Shown one piece after another: positions 18,964-26,934 of a stretch of 64,000 nucleotides of DNA. Position numbers and translations under genes: made by a program. Below the pieces are notes generated by a model. That model had not been told where the DNA came from. It did not search any database and saw nothing but the letters and a program-made list of their open reading frames with translations. Origin of the DNA: Cytophagaceae bacterium. Lineage in GTDB: Bacteria; Bacteroidota; Bacteroidia; Cytophagales; UBA9547. The first letter of the stretch is position 1. Each line of letters begins with the position of its first letter. The stretch covers positions 122,841 to 186,840 of the forward strand of contig JAIYAU010000030.1 in assembly GCA_027488865.1 (NCBI GenBank), given 5' to 3'.

Positions 18964-20193
18964 TTAGTTAAAGGAATATTCCCAATCCAGAATGGGTAAA
19001 ATAGCTCCTTGTCTTATTTCTCCAGTTATTAAATCTGGACTATTCAAGTCTACGTATTCAAAAGCCAAATATTTTTCTGTTATATCTAAAAATTCAACAT
19101 TAGGAACAATTGCCCCTACGTTGATAACATAATCACCTGTTTTCAAAATTTCCAATGGGATTCTGGTAGAAAGTTTATAGTTTCTTCTAAGCCATATCAA
19201 ATTTGTTCTTATACTAGGTTGAAAGTCACTAAATCTGGAACAATTAACCACGATACCTTCTATGTTTATCAGCTCGTAATAAGGGATATAATTGTTGCCT
19301 TCAGCAAAAACGTCTATTTCAAAATGAAGATAAAGACTGTTTTGAGAGGTTACTCTAGAAACTAATTGATTGTTTTCGTCTACTAATTTAAAAGTTCTAA
19401 TGAATAATTTTTTATTTACGGCCTGTTTTGAGTCTCTAATTACAATGCTGTTTGTTTGAGTTCTTAAATATTTTTCAATAACTTTTTTGGTGTCATCGAA
19501 CTGTACAATTGCCCCTGAATTTAAAAGAATTGCTTTGTTACACAAAATATTGATTAAGGCCATATTATGACTTACAAACAGCACCGTTCGTCCACCTTTG
19601 CTTACTTCGTCCATTTTGCCGAGGCATTTCTTCTGAAATTCTGCATCCCCTACGGCTAGAACTTCATCTATAATTAATATCTCAGGCTCTAGATGTGCTG
19701 CTACAGCAAATGCCAACCTCACATACATACCACTGCTATAGCGCTTTACAGGGGTATCTATAAACTTTTCTACGCCAGAAAAAGCAACTATTTCGTCAAA
19801 TTTCGATTTTACCTCGGCTCGACTCATGCCTAATATGGTACCATTCAAAAATATATTTTCGCGGCCTGTAAGTTCTGGATGAAAGCCTGTTCCTACCTCT
19901 AGCAAGGACGCAACACGACCATTTATTTCTATTCTACCTTTGGTTGGTTTGGTAATGCGTGAGAGAATTTTTAATAAGGTACTTTTGCCAGCTCCATTTT
20001 TTCCTATGATTCCAACTGCATCACCTTGTTTAATCTCAAAGTTGATATCGTTAAGCGCAAAGAAACTTGTATCATTTGTATTTTTTTTTGAAGAAAATGT
20101 TTCTGTAAATGCCTCTCTAAACGACATAGAAGAGGATTTTCCAATAAAATATTCCTTTGATAAATTTTCTACTTTAATAACTATATCTGACAT
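18964..20193 (-). CDS. Polysaccharide ABC transporter ATP-binding protein (Wzt-like)
   Basis: This 409-residue protein is the ATPase of an O-antigen/teichoic-type polysaccharide exporter. The nucleotide-binding domain has Walker A GKNGAGKST, signature YSSGMYVRLAF, Walker B ILIIDEVLAVGD and the switch His in LFVSHN. After about residue 245 there is a beta-rich C-terminal domain of the Wzt type, which in characterised systems binds the modified glycan end. No Wzm-like permease is found beside it on either strand in the window, so the partner must be encoded elsewhere. It heads the same-strand run methyltransferase, glycosyltransferase, T9SS-type cargo. Confidence 0.9.
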   Translation of the reverse strand: MSDIVIKVENLSKEYFIGKSSSMSFREAFTETFSSKKNTNDTSFFALNDINFEIKQGDAVGIIGKNGAGKSTLLKILSRITKPTKGRIEINGRVASLLEVGTGFHPELTGRENIFLNGTILGMSRAEVKSKFDEIVAFSGVEKFIDTPVKRYSSGMYVRLAFAVAAHLEPEILIIDEVLAVGDAEFQKKCLGKMDEVSKGGRTVLFVSHNMALINILCNKAILLNSGAIVQFDDTKKVIEKYLRTQTNSIVIRDSKQAVNKKLFIRTFKLVDENNQLVSRVTSQNSLYLHFEIDVFAEGNNYIPYYELINIEGIVVNCSRFSDFQPSIRTNLIWLRRNYKLSTRIPLEILKTGDYVINVGAIVPNVEFLDITEKYLAFEYVDLNSPDLITGEIRQGAILPILDWEYSFN

Positions 20194-20411
20194 ACTAAAA
20201 CAAAATTAACAAACTTTTTAATTGTTAATTAATTACAATTAGCAAACTTGATTTATAACCTACTTTAAAGTGTTAGGAGCAATTTCGTTGGAAGAGCTAC
20301 AAATCTTACTTTTAGGAGCTACTTTTTTAACTACTGCAAGATCAAATCTCGGTATTTTAACGAAAGTCTTATTAGAAAGTTTACAATTAAATACACTTGC
20401 AATGAGGTAAA

Positions 20412-20648
20412 TTATTCCTCTAAAACTGCGGAAAAATCCTCGTCCATTTCTTCAAAACGTTTAAAAACTTTTTCTACGAAGTGATCCGATGTTACAGATT
20501 TTTCTAGCTGCGCTAGGCTGGTTTCCGTTTCTGGAACTTTATAGGTTTGCTCATAGGAACCAACTTCTATTTTTACCAAAAACTTGTTGTTCCATTGTAA
20601 ATAGGTGTATTTAAGTGGGCCAAGGGTTTCTTCTTTAATAATTCTCAT
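20412..20648 (-). CDS. Small hypothetical protein downstream of gldE (78 aa)
   Basis: Unrecognised 78-residue cytoplasmic-looking protein, acidic in its C-terminal half (KRFEEMDEDFSAVLEE), with no signal or membrane segment. Its ATG overlaps the gldE stop in an ATGA arrangement (20645-20648), so it is very probably co-expressed and translationally coupled with gldE. Characterised flavobacterial loci often have gldD at this place, but this protein has no lipobox and is too short to be GldD. Confidence 0.72.
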   Translation of the reverse strand: MRIIKEETLGPLKYTYLQWNNKFLVKIEVGSYEQTYKVPETETSLAQLEKSVTSDHFVEKVFKRFEEMDEDFSAVLEE

Positions 20649-22015
20649 TTATCCAGATCTATTCCCCCTTCATAAAGTACATCATTTTCGATTTTCACTT
20701 TTACCTTGGTGATGCGTCTTTTGTTAACTTCAAGTATTTCAAATGAAAAATTTTGATAAGCTAATTTATCATTTTCAGCAGGCAATGCACCACTTAGTTC
20801 AAGTAAAAGTCCCCCTAGGGATTCATTGTCTCCTTTAACTTCATCAAAAGTATCAAGCGGAACATCTAGTGCTTTGCAAAAGTCATTAAGCAATACCTTT
20901 CCTTCAAAAAGGAATCCGTTATCCTCGGTACGACTAAAATCTAAAGCCACCTCGTCGAACTCATCATTAATATCTCCTATTACTTCTTCAATAATATCCT
21001 CCAAGGTTACAAGACCAGAAGTACCGCCATATTCATCTACCACAATGGCTATATGTACATGTTTAAGTTGAAAATCTTTTAATAATGAATCGATTTTCTT
21101 GTTTTCAGGCACAAAATAGGTGTCTCGCAAAAGATTTTGCCATTTAAAATCCTGATTTTCATCAAGATGTACTAATAAGTCTTTAATGTATAAAATGCCT
21201 TCAATCTTATCAATTGTATCCCTGAACACAGGCATTCTAGAATAACCAGTTTGGTTAATTTGTTGAATGAGGTCATGAAAATTGGTTTCGATATCTATAG
21301 CAGAAATATCAATTCGGGTTTTCATGATTTGTTTCACAGAGAAAGTGCCAAAGTTTACTATACCCTTTAATATTTCCTTTTCTTCTTCTGTTGCATCATT
21401 TCCAGTTGTAATCTCCAGCGCCGTGTTAAGTTGCTCTACCGAAAGGGTATATCCCTTTTTTTTGATTCTGTTGTCAATAAGATCCCCCATTTTTAGTAGC
21501 ACAAAGGACAAAGGGCTCATTAACTTATTAAAAAAGTCTAGTAAATATACCGTTTGCTGAGCCAATTTTAGTCCTTGTTGGTTAGCATAAACCTTTGGCA
21601 CAACTTCCCCAAAAAAAACAATTAAAAATGTTATTCCAGCGGTTACAATTGCTATAACGATCCCTTTCGGATCTTTAGAGCCTGTTATTTGCCAAGTAAG
21701 ATAAGTGGATAAAGTGACAAAGGTAATATTGAACAGATTGTTTACAATGAGCATGGTTGCCAAAAGCTTCTTGGGGTTTTCGAGCAATTCTGCCACTTTT
21801 TTGTTGGTTTTGTCTACACCTGTTTTGCACTCCATGCGTTGCTGGTAGGTGAGCGAGAAAAACGCTACTTCTGAACCAGACACTAGTGCAGATAAAAATA
21901 GAAGGGCACACATGGTAACAACTATCGCCAACATTACTGTAGCAGAGCTGGTATTCAGCTCTGCTAGTAGTAAAAATATGGGTAAAGGGTCTTCGGTAGA
22001 AATAAAACTGTCCAA
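20645..22015 (-). CDS. gldE: Gliding-motility-associated GldE-like transmembrane CBS protein
   Basis: A 456-residue member of the HlyC/CorC family: a CNNM/DUF21 membrane domain (about residues 25-205, three to four helices, with LVSGSEVAFFSL), a CBS pair (about 220-345, with GYSRMPVFRDT and VDEYGGTSGLVTLEDIIEEV) and a C-terminal CorC/HlyC domain (about 360-445). In Bacteroidota the copy directly downstream of ssb is the one annotated GldE, first linked to gliding in flavobacteria. That order is present here (ssb ends 25 bp before its start). The family is otherwise linked to divalent cation handling, so the exact role is uncertain. The GldE name rests largely on gene context. Confidence 0.8.
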   Translation of the reverse strand: MDSFISTEDPLPIFLLLAELNTSSATVMLAIVVTMCALLFLSALVSGSEVAFFSLTYQQRMECKTGVDKTNKKVAELLENPKKLLATMLIVNNLFNITFVTLSTYLTWQITGSKDPKGIVIAIVTAGITFLIVFFGEVVPKVYANQQGLKLAQQTVYLLDFFNKLMSPLSFVLLKMGDLIDNRIKKKGYTLSVEQLNTALEITTGNDATEEEKEILKGIVNFGTFSVKQIMKTRIDISAIDIETNFHDLIQQINQTGYSRMPVFRDTIDKIEGILYIKDLLVHLDENQDFKWQNLLRDTYFVPENKKIDSLLKDFQLKHVHIAIVVDEYGGTSGLVTLEDIIEEVIGDINDEFDEVALDFSRTEDNGFLFEGKVLLNDFCKALDVPLDTFDEVKGDNESLGGLLLELSGALPAENDKLAYQNFSFEILEVNKRRITKVKVKIENDVLYEGGIDLDK

Positions 22016-22039
22016 ATGTGTTAATTTAAGTACAACATA

Positions 22040-22465
22040 TTAAAAGGGTAGGTCATCTACCTCAGTTGTTGTTGATATTGGATCTGATTTTTGTTTTTCT
22101 GAATAAGTTGTAGTTTCTGTTCTTTCGCCACTATTTGGGTTTGAGCCTAAAAGCTGTAAGCTAAGGCCTCTTATTTTGGTGGCATATTTTTTAACACCAT
22201 TATCTTCCCAGCTATCTGTTTTAATTTTCCCTTCAATATAAACAGGACTGCCTTTTTTTAAATACTGCATAGCAATTTTAGCTTGGGCATCCCATAGCTC
22301 AATATTATGCCATTCAGTATTTTCTTTTTTTTCTCCACTCTGATCGGTGTATCGTTCAGTAGTAGCAATAGGAAATGTAGCTACAATTGCACCGGTAGAT
22401 AGTGTTCTAGATTCAGGGTCTTTGCCCAAGTTGCCAATAAGCATTACTTTGTTAAGGGATGCCAT
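22040..22465 (-). CDS. ssb: Single-stranded DNA-binding protein
   Basis: A 141-residue SSB with a single OB fold. The N-terminus MASLNKVMLIGNLGKDPE is the family signature, EWHNIELWDAQAKIA follows, and the disordered tail ends in the acidic tip DDLPF that recruits partner proteins. It coats single-stranded DNA in replication, repair and recombination. It is immediately upstream of gldE, an arrangement common in Bacteroidota, and begins about 100 bp before the next minus-strand gene end. Confidence 0.96.
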   Translation of the reverse strand: MASLNKVMLIGNLGKDPESRTLSTGAIVATFPIATTERYTDQSGEKKENTEWHNIELWDAQAKIAMQYLKKGSPVYIEGKIKTDSWEDNGVKKYATKIRGLSLQLLGSNPNSGERTETTTYSEKQKSDPISTTTEVDDLPF

Positions 22466-22568
22466 GTGATGTTCGTTAGGTTTATGAAAGTTTTAGTTAA
22501 TTTAATGGACGTAAAGTAGCAAAAAAATTTATTAGTTAGCAATATTCAATGCTAATCAATTTTTGAAA

Positions 22569-23132
22569 TTATGTTATTCGTTTAGTTATTAAAGTGTTCA
22601 TTAGTTGAAATAATTGTAGTGGCTTCAAAGTTCTCCAGTTATCAATTTCTAAATGTACTCCAAAATTTATGTAATAATCAATTCTGAATTTTTTCCATTC
22701 ATCTAATACAAAATATCTGAAACCTGTAGCAGCAATCCATCCTTCTTCAACATCCTCAAACCATTCTTCGTAATAGCAGTCGTCCGACCCATGAAAGTTT
22801 AAAATATTTTCACCTATTAGAATAAAATATTTGATGTTTTGTTTGGTAAGTACATCTATCACATTTCTCTTAAGAAACATTATATCGTTGTGCAGTGTAT
22901 CATTCCACTCACCAAAAAGCTCAATAACACAAAAGCTGTTTTTGTAATCGGTGAATAATATTTTTATGTAAAGTGTTTCAGAACCAATAAAATCCCATAA
23001 TGGATGAATATAGTAACCATAGATTGCGCTACTGTAATTTAGATCATACTTTCGTTTGTAAAATGGAGATTGTGGGTCTTTACAAGCTTGATAGTATTTT
23101 TCCCAATTATAAAATGGCTCAATCTGGTGCAT
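22569..23132 (-). CDS. Conserved-looking hypothetical protein (187 aa)
   Basis: No family recognised with confidence. The protein is soluble-looking, unusually rich in Tyr, Trp and Phe, and acidic in the middle (YYEEWFEDVEEGW). It has no signal peptide or membrane helix. Alternating hydrophobic strands and helices suggest one compact alpha/beta domain. Codon use looks like its neighbours. It lies upstream of ssb on the same strand with a gap of about 100 bp that shows no terminator. Function unknown. Confidence 0.7.
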   Translation of the reverse strand: MHQIEPFYNWEKYYQACKDPQSPFYKRKYDLNYSSAIYGYYIHPLWDFIGSETLYIKILFTDYKNSFCVIELFGEWNDTLHNDIMFLKRNVIDVLTKQNIKYFILIGENILNFHGSDDCYYEEWFEDVEEGWIAATGFRYFVLDEWKKFRIDYYINFGVHLEIDNWRTLKPLQLFQLMNTLITKRIT

Positions 23133-23190
23133 TAATTTATTGTTTTATGTTTATTCTTAACCTAAATCCACAAACATTTAAAATTGTTAA

Positions 23191-23399
23191 ATGGAAAATC
23201 TAGCTTTTAAATTCACAAATATTATAATAGAGGTAGAAAATGCTCAATTCGTAAAATTTATGGAATTGGACTCAGAATCTGCAAAATAGAAAAGTTTGTT
23301 ATTTCTTCGATTATTTATGCTAAATGGTTTGAACTTTTGGATGTTGGTAACTTTAAGTGTTCCTGTGGATTTATCTCGGTTGATAATCTGATGTTATAA
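23191..23399 (+). pseudogene. Possible small frameshifted reading frame in a 350-bp gap
   Basis: The gap 23133-23482 holds no long open frame. An ATG at 23191 opens 32 codons that look protein-like (ends FVKFMELDSESAK) and stop at 23287. If one base is restored in the AAAA run at 23283-23286, the frame continues for about 37 more codons (EKFVISSIIYAKWFELLDVG) to a TAA at 23397. This may be a decayed gene, a sequencing indel or chance. Confidence 0.25.
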
Positions 23400-23430
23400 A
23401 AAAATTAAGACAAAGTAACTCATGAAATAA

Positions 23431-23475
23431 AAAGGCTGAGAATCAATTTTTAAATATGTAGATTCTCAACCTTTT
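23431..23475 (-). terminator. Terminator of the PiT transporter gene
   Basis: A 15-bp inverted repeat with one mismatch: AAAAGGCTGAGAATC (23431-23445) against GATTCTCAACCTTTT (23461-23475). A T-rich tract follows on the minus strand. It lies just beyond the stop of the PiT gene. Confidence 0.8.
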
Positions 23476-23482
23476 GTAGTAA

Positions 23483-24901
23483 TTAAAATACCCATCTAAA
23501 AAACAGAAATAATGAAGCTGACGTCACTACACAAACAGGGAACGTTAATACCCAAGCGATTGCGATACTTTTGAGGGTGTCAGGTTGAAGGTTTTTTAAT
23601 CCTTTGTTGGCTACCATGCTTCCCGCTATGCCTGAGGAAAGAATCTGTGTGGTGCTTACAGGTAATTTCATTATAAAAGTAGAAAAGGCAATCGTGCTTG
23701 CTGCTACTATTTCGGCACTTGCACCCTGTGCATAAGTAAGATGTTCTTTACCAATTTTTTCTCCTATAGTAGTAACAATTTTTTTCCAACCTACCATCGT
23801 ACCTAGTCCTAAGGATATTGCGATGCATATGGTAACCCAAGCAGGTGCATAATCGGTGTGGGTCCGAAGTTTGGAAATTTCCCTTTTTAATCCTGAAGCG
23901 TCTGCCTCGGATAATGCAGGCTGGTCTTCGTTATTTATTATTTTTGTCAAATTCTTAGAAATGACCAAAATATCTTTTCTAACCTCAAATCTTTGTTTAT
24001 CCTTTATTTTATCTAAGTTATCAGGATTGTTAAGTACTGTACCCAGTGCAAGAATATTTTGATTGGCTTTTGCTAGTTTTATTCTATCGCTTTTAGCAAG
24101 TTTTGTGGAATCAATTTTTAGCACATAAGCATTCACATTTTGCAGTTTTTGGGCCAAATCTTTTGGTTCAAGCCTTGTGTCTAGGGCAAAATATGTTGGT
24201 AATATTCCAATTAAAATTAACATTACAAGTCCAACTCCTTTTTGACCATCGTTAGAGCCATGAGAAAAACTTACAAAACCGCAGGTTAAAATAAGCATTG
24301 ACCTTATCCAAGTAGGAGGTGGTGTTTTGCCTTCAGGCTGCGAAAATATTTTCTCACTTTTCACGAGTGATCTTAGTAAAAACATAAAAATTACAGTTAG
24401 TCCAAACCCACAAACTGGAGATAGAAGCAAAGAAAGGCCAATTTCAGAGGCTTTGCCCCAGTCTACTGCAGCACCAGTTGCTTCTGGCAATAATGAATAT
24501 CCAACCCCAACGCCTATAATTGAGGCAATAAGTGTGTGAGAACTCGAACATGGTATGCCAAGCCACCAAGTGCCCAGATTCCACAAAATAGCTGTTAAAA
24601 GCATGGCAAGCACCATCCCTACACTATGATAAACATTTTGGTCGATTAGAGACTCTACTGGCAATAAATTTACGATTCCCATAGCCACAGCTATGCCACC
24701 GACAAAAACACCGGCAAAATTACAAAGTCCTGACAATACCACTGCGTAAGGTGCTTTTAAGGAGTTTGTGTAAATAACCGTAGCAACAGCATTGGCTGTA
24801 TCGTGAAATCCATTTACAAATTCAAAACCAAATGCGCAAAGTAGGCATAAAACCAACATAATGGCCAATCCTACTTCAATTTGAGAAAATGCTTCTAACA
24901 T
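23483..24901 (-). CDS. Inorganic phosphate transporter, PiT family
   Basis: A 472-residue PiT-type (PF01384) secondary transporter that takes up phosphate with a cation. The duplicated signature segments are visible: FEFVNGFHDTANAVAT near residue 25 and the paired KLPVSTTQILSSG near the C-terminus, with SFSHGSNDGQKGVG in the middle. Two hydrophobic halves flank a central hydrophilic insertion (about 235-345) rich in Lys and Leu, as is common in the family. A PstS-like binding protein is divergently encoded across a 108-bp intergenic region, so both may answer to phosphate. No adjacent PhoU-like regulator gene is present. Confidence 0.92.
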   Translation of the reverse strand: MLEAFSQIEVGLAIMLVLCLLCAFGFEFVNGFHDTANAVATVIYTNSLKAPYAVVLSGLCNFAGVFVGGIAVAMGIVNLLPVESLIDQNVYHSVGMVLAMLLTAILWNLGTWWLGIPCSSSHTLIASIIGVGVGYSLLPEATGAAVDWGKASEIGLSLLLSPVCGFGLTVIFMFLLRSLVKSEKIFSQPEGKTPPPTWIRSMLILTCGFVSFSHGSNDGQKGVGLVMLILIGILPTYFALDTRLEPKDLAQKLQNVNAYVLKIDSTKLAKSDRIKLAKANQNILALGTVLNNPDNLDKIKDKQRFEVRKDILVISKNLTKIINNEDQPALSEADASGLKREISKLRTHTDYAPAWVTICIAISLGLGTMVGWKKIVTTIGEKIGKEHLTYAQGASAEIVAASTIAFSTFIMKLPVSTTQILSSGIAGSMVANKGLKNLQPDTLKSIAIAWVLTFPVCVVTSASLFLFFRWVF

Positions 24902-24944
24902 AAAAAATGATGTTTAAGTAAAATATAATATAATCTTAATATTC

Positions 24945-24960
24945 GGTTAATTATGGTTAA
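24945..24960. promoter_or_regulatory. Direct repeat in the divergent phosphate promoter region
   Basis: GGTTAA-N4-GGTTAA, a 10-bp-phased direct repeat whose second copy extends into the palindrome GGTTAACC. It lies midway between the divergent PiT and PstS-like genes. It could be a shared operator, but the Bacteroidota Pho-box consensus was not verified. Confidence 0.35.
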
Positions 24961-25009
24961 CCTCTAAACCCGTTACTTTGTTGTTTTCAAAAGTAAATAA
25001 TTAAATGTT

Positions 25010-25870
25010 ATGAAAAGGTTAATTTTTATGTTTTCGGTCCTCTTTTTTTGTGGATGTAGTGTTGATAATTCTAATACGACCTCTGATAGTCAAAAAAGTG
25101 AATTAAAACTTAATATAAAAGGAAGTGATACAGTGTTACCGATTTGTCAACGTATGGCCGAGACTTTTATGAAGCAGAACAAAGGTTCGGTAATAAATGT
25201 GAATGGCGGCGGGAGCATAATGGGTATAGCTCAATTAGAAAAAGGTGAGGCTAACATTGCCATGTCCTCAAGAGCCATGAAGTTAGTAGAAAAACTTTTT
25301 TTTCAAGAGGAGCACAAACCGGTGAAAGAATTGATAATTGGTACTGATGCCATTGCAATTATTGTAAATAAGGGAAATTCGATACAAAAACTTACAAAAG
25401 AGCAATTAGAGAAAATCTATACTGGCGAAGTTAAAAATTGGAAAGAATTGGGAGGTGATGATGAACCAATTTTACCCTACAGGAGAGATGAGAACTCTGG
25501 AACTTCTGAGTTTTTTAAAGAAACTGTTTTAAATAAAGAAGCTTATGGAAAGAATGTTGAACAAGCTCAAAATACGAGCACAGTTATTAGTGCCGTACAA
25601 AACGCCAAAGGTGGTATAGGTTTTATAGGCTTAGGTTATTTGGATGAAAGTATCAAAAAACTGGACATATCTTTCGACAAGGGTAAAACATTCATTGGTC
25701 CTGCCAGTCCAAAAAGCACCAAGGAAAACTTAGATTATCCACTACTAAGGCCATTGTACTTTTATTATCTTGAATCTCACCAAAAGGAAATTTCACCATT
25801 CTTGGATTTTGTACTTTCAGAAAATGGTCAACAATTGGTATTAGATGCTGGCTACATCCCATTAAGATAA
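25010..25870 (+). CDS. PstS-like phosphate-binding lipoprotein
   Basis: A 286-residue periplasmic phosphate-binding protein. The signal ends in a lipobox with Cys16 (FFCGCS), so it is a lipoprotein. The PBP-like fold is recognised from IKGSDTVLPICQRMAE, VNGGGSIMGIAQLEKGEANI and the anion-site region RRDENSGTSEFFKE. In the Pst system it hands phosphate to PstCAB, but no pstC, pstA or pstB gene follows: the gene ends at a terminator and a convergent peroxiredoxin. It may feed a Pst transporter encoded elsewhere or act alone as a sensor or buffer. Assignment to the family is firm, to transport less so. Confidence 0.87.
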   Translation: MKRLIFMFSVLFFCGCSVDNSNTTSDSQKSELKLNIKGSDTVLPICQRMAETFMKQNKGSVINVNGGGSIMGIAQLEKGEANIAMSSRAMKLVEKLFFQEEHKPVKELIIGTDAIAIIVNKGNSIQKLTKEQLEKIYTGEVKNWKELGGDDEPILPYRRDENSGTSEFFKETVLNKEAYGKNVEQAQNTSTVISAVQNAKGGIGFIGLGYLDESIKKLDISFDKGKTFIGPASPKSTKENLDYPLLRPLYFYYLESHQKEISPFLDFVLSENGQQLVLDAGYIPLR

Positions 25871-25880
25871 AATAAACAAA

Positions 25881-25913
25881 AAAGCCACCCTATAAATTGT
25901 TTAGGGTGGCTTT
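25881..25913. terminator. Bidirectional terminator between pstS-like gene and peroxiredoxin
   Basis: AAAGCCACCCTA and TAGGGTGGCTTT form a perfect 12-bp stem (25881-25892 with 25902-25913). A T run follows on the plus strand, and an A run precedes the stem, giving T on the minus strand. It serves both convergent genes and abuts the peroxiredoxin stop at 25916. Confidence 0.85.
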
Positions 25914-25915
25914 TT

Positions 25916-26551
25916 TTATCTGTTTGGTTGTGGTGTTATCCTTAAATAAGGTTTAATACGTTTGTAACCTTTAGGAAATTTGGCCTCTATGTCTTCGTCT
26001 TTTACCGAAGCAGAGATTACAACGTCTTCTCCATCAACCCAGTTGGCTGGTGTGGCCACACTATAATTGGCAGTTAACTGTAACGAATCAATTACCCTTA
26101 GGATCTCATCAAAATTACGGCCTGTTGAAGCAGGGTAGGTAATAATAAGTTTGACTTTTTTGTCAGCTCCGATTACAAAAACAGATCTTACAGTAAATTT
26201 ATCTGATGCGTTGGGATGTATCATATCAAATAAATTAGCTACGGTAAACTCGGGATCTGCTATAATCGGAAAATTCACAGAGCAGGCCTGTGTTTCGTTT
26301 ATGTCGCCTATCCAGTTATTATGTGAAGCAACATTATCTACACTTAGAGCTATTACCTTAACATTCCTTTTATCAAACTCCCCTTTCAACTTGGCTACCG
26401 TACCCAATTCTGTTGTACAAACCGGGGTAAAATCTGCTGGGTGACTAAACAGTACTCCCCAACTTGTACCTAACCACTCATGAAAATTAATTTTACCTTC
26501 AGTGGTTTCTGCGGTAAAATCTGGTGCTAAATCTCCTAATCTTAATGACAT
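25916..26551 (-). CDS. 1-Cys peroxiredoxin, Prx6 type
   Basis: A 211-residue AhpC/TSA-family peroxiredoxin that reduces hydroperoxides. The peroxidatic cysteine is Cys45 in PVCTTE, preceded by the conserved SHPADFTPVC segment. The C-terminal half has the Prx6 features ITYPASTGRNFDEILR and PANWVDGEDVVI. Only one further cysteine is seen, away from the usual resolving position, in line with a 1-Cys mechanism needing an external thiol. It is monocistronic, with its own promoter and a shared bidirectional terminator. Confidence 0.93.
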   Translation of the reverse strand: MSLRLGDLAPDFTAETTEGKINFHEWLGTSWGVLFSHPADFTPVCTTELGTVAKLKGEFDKRNVKVIALSVDNVASHNNWIGDINETQACSVNFPIIADPEFTVANLFDMIHPNASDKFTVRSVFVIGADKKVKLIITYPASTGRNFDEILRVIDSLQLTANYSVATPANWVDGEDVVISASVKDEDIEAKFPKGYKRIKPYLRITPQPNR

Positions 26552-26573
26552 ATTTATAAAGTTTAATATTGTT

Positions 26574-26581
26574 CAAATCTA
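26574..26581 (-). promoter_or_regulatory. -7 promoter element of the peroxiredoxin gene
   Basis: TAGATTTG on the minus strand matches TAnnTTTG and lies 23-30 bp upstream of the ATG. A clear TTTG at -33 is not visible. Farther out in the same 275-bp gap a 10-bp inverted repeat, AGAATATAAT (26657-26666) with ATTATATTCT (26691-26700), has no assigned role. Confidence 0.45.
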
Positions 26582-26826
26582 CAACAAATTTCTTAACCGT
26601 AAAAGTTTCTATTGCCAAATAATATTTTATAACATAAAACTATTATTTTATATAACAGAATATAATTCCTATTATATGTACAATTGTAGTATTATATTCT
26701 TCATCATGACACGTGATTTATGTTTACATAGGCCGTAATTACTATTCAAAAATATACATTCGTAACTATAAAAAAGCCTCATTATAAGGTAAACCCATTC
26801 GATTTGTTTTATTTCTAATTCTTAAA

Positions 26827-26934
26827 ATGACTAAAATCATAAAGCGTTATATATTTCTTCAGTTCTTTTATGCATCGTTAATGTTAGCTTTGATTATTAT
26901 AAATTTTGAATTACACCAAAATGTTCTGTTATGA
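26827..26934 (+). CDS. Putative 35-aa membrane peptide coupled to the phosphorylase gene
   Basis: A short frame starting at an ATG (MTKIIKRYIFLQFFYASLML) with a positively charged N-terminus and one hydrophobic segment of about 20 residues, typical of a small membrane peptide. Its TGA overlaps the ATG of the alpha-glucan phosphorylase in an ATGA arrangement (26931-26934), which favours translational coupling. It could be a leader peptide or a small membrane protein. Chance cannot be excluded for a frame this short. Confidence 0.35.
   Translation: MTKIIKRYIFLQFFYASLMLALIIINFELHQNVLL

Noticed and set aside
20270..20410. Plus-strand GTG-started 46-codon frame in the gap between the Wzt and gldE operon genes
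   Set aside because: The translation looks fairly protein-like (LEELQILLLGATFLTTARS), but it has no ATG, no promoter element and no recognisable family, and it runs into the convergent gene end. Treated as chance or remnant.
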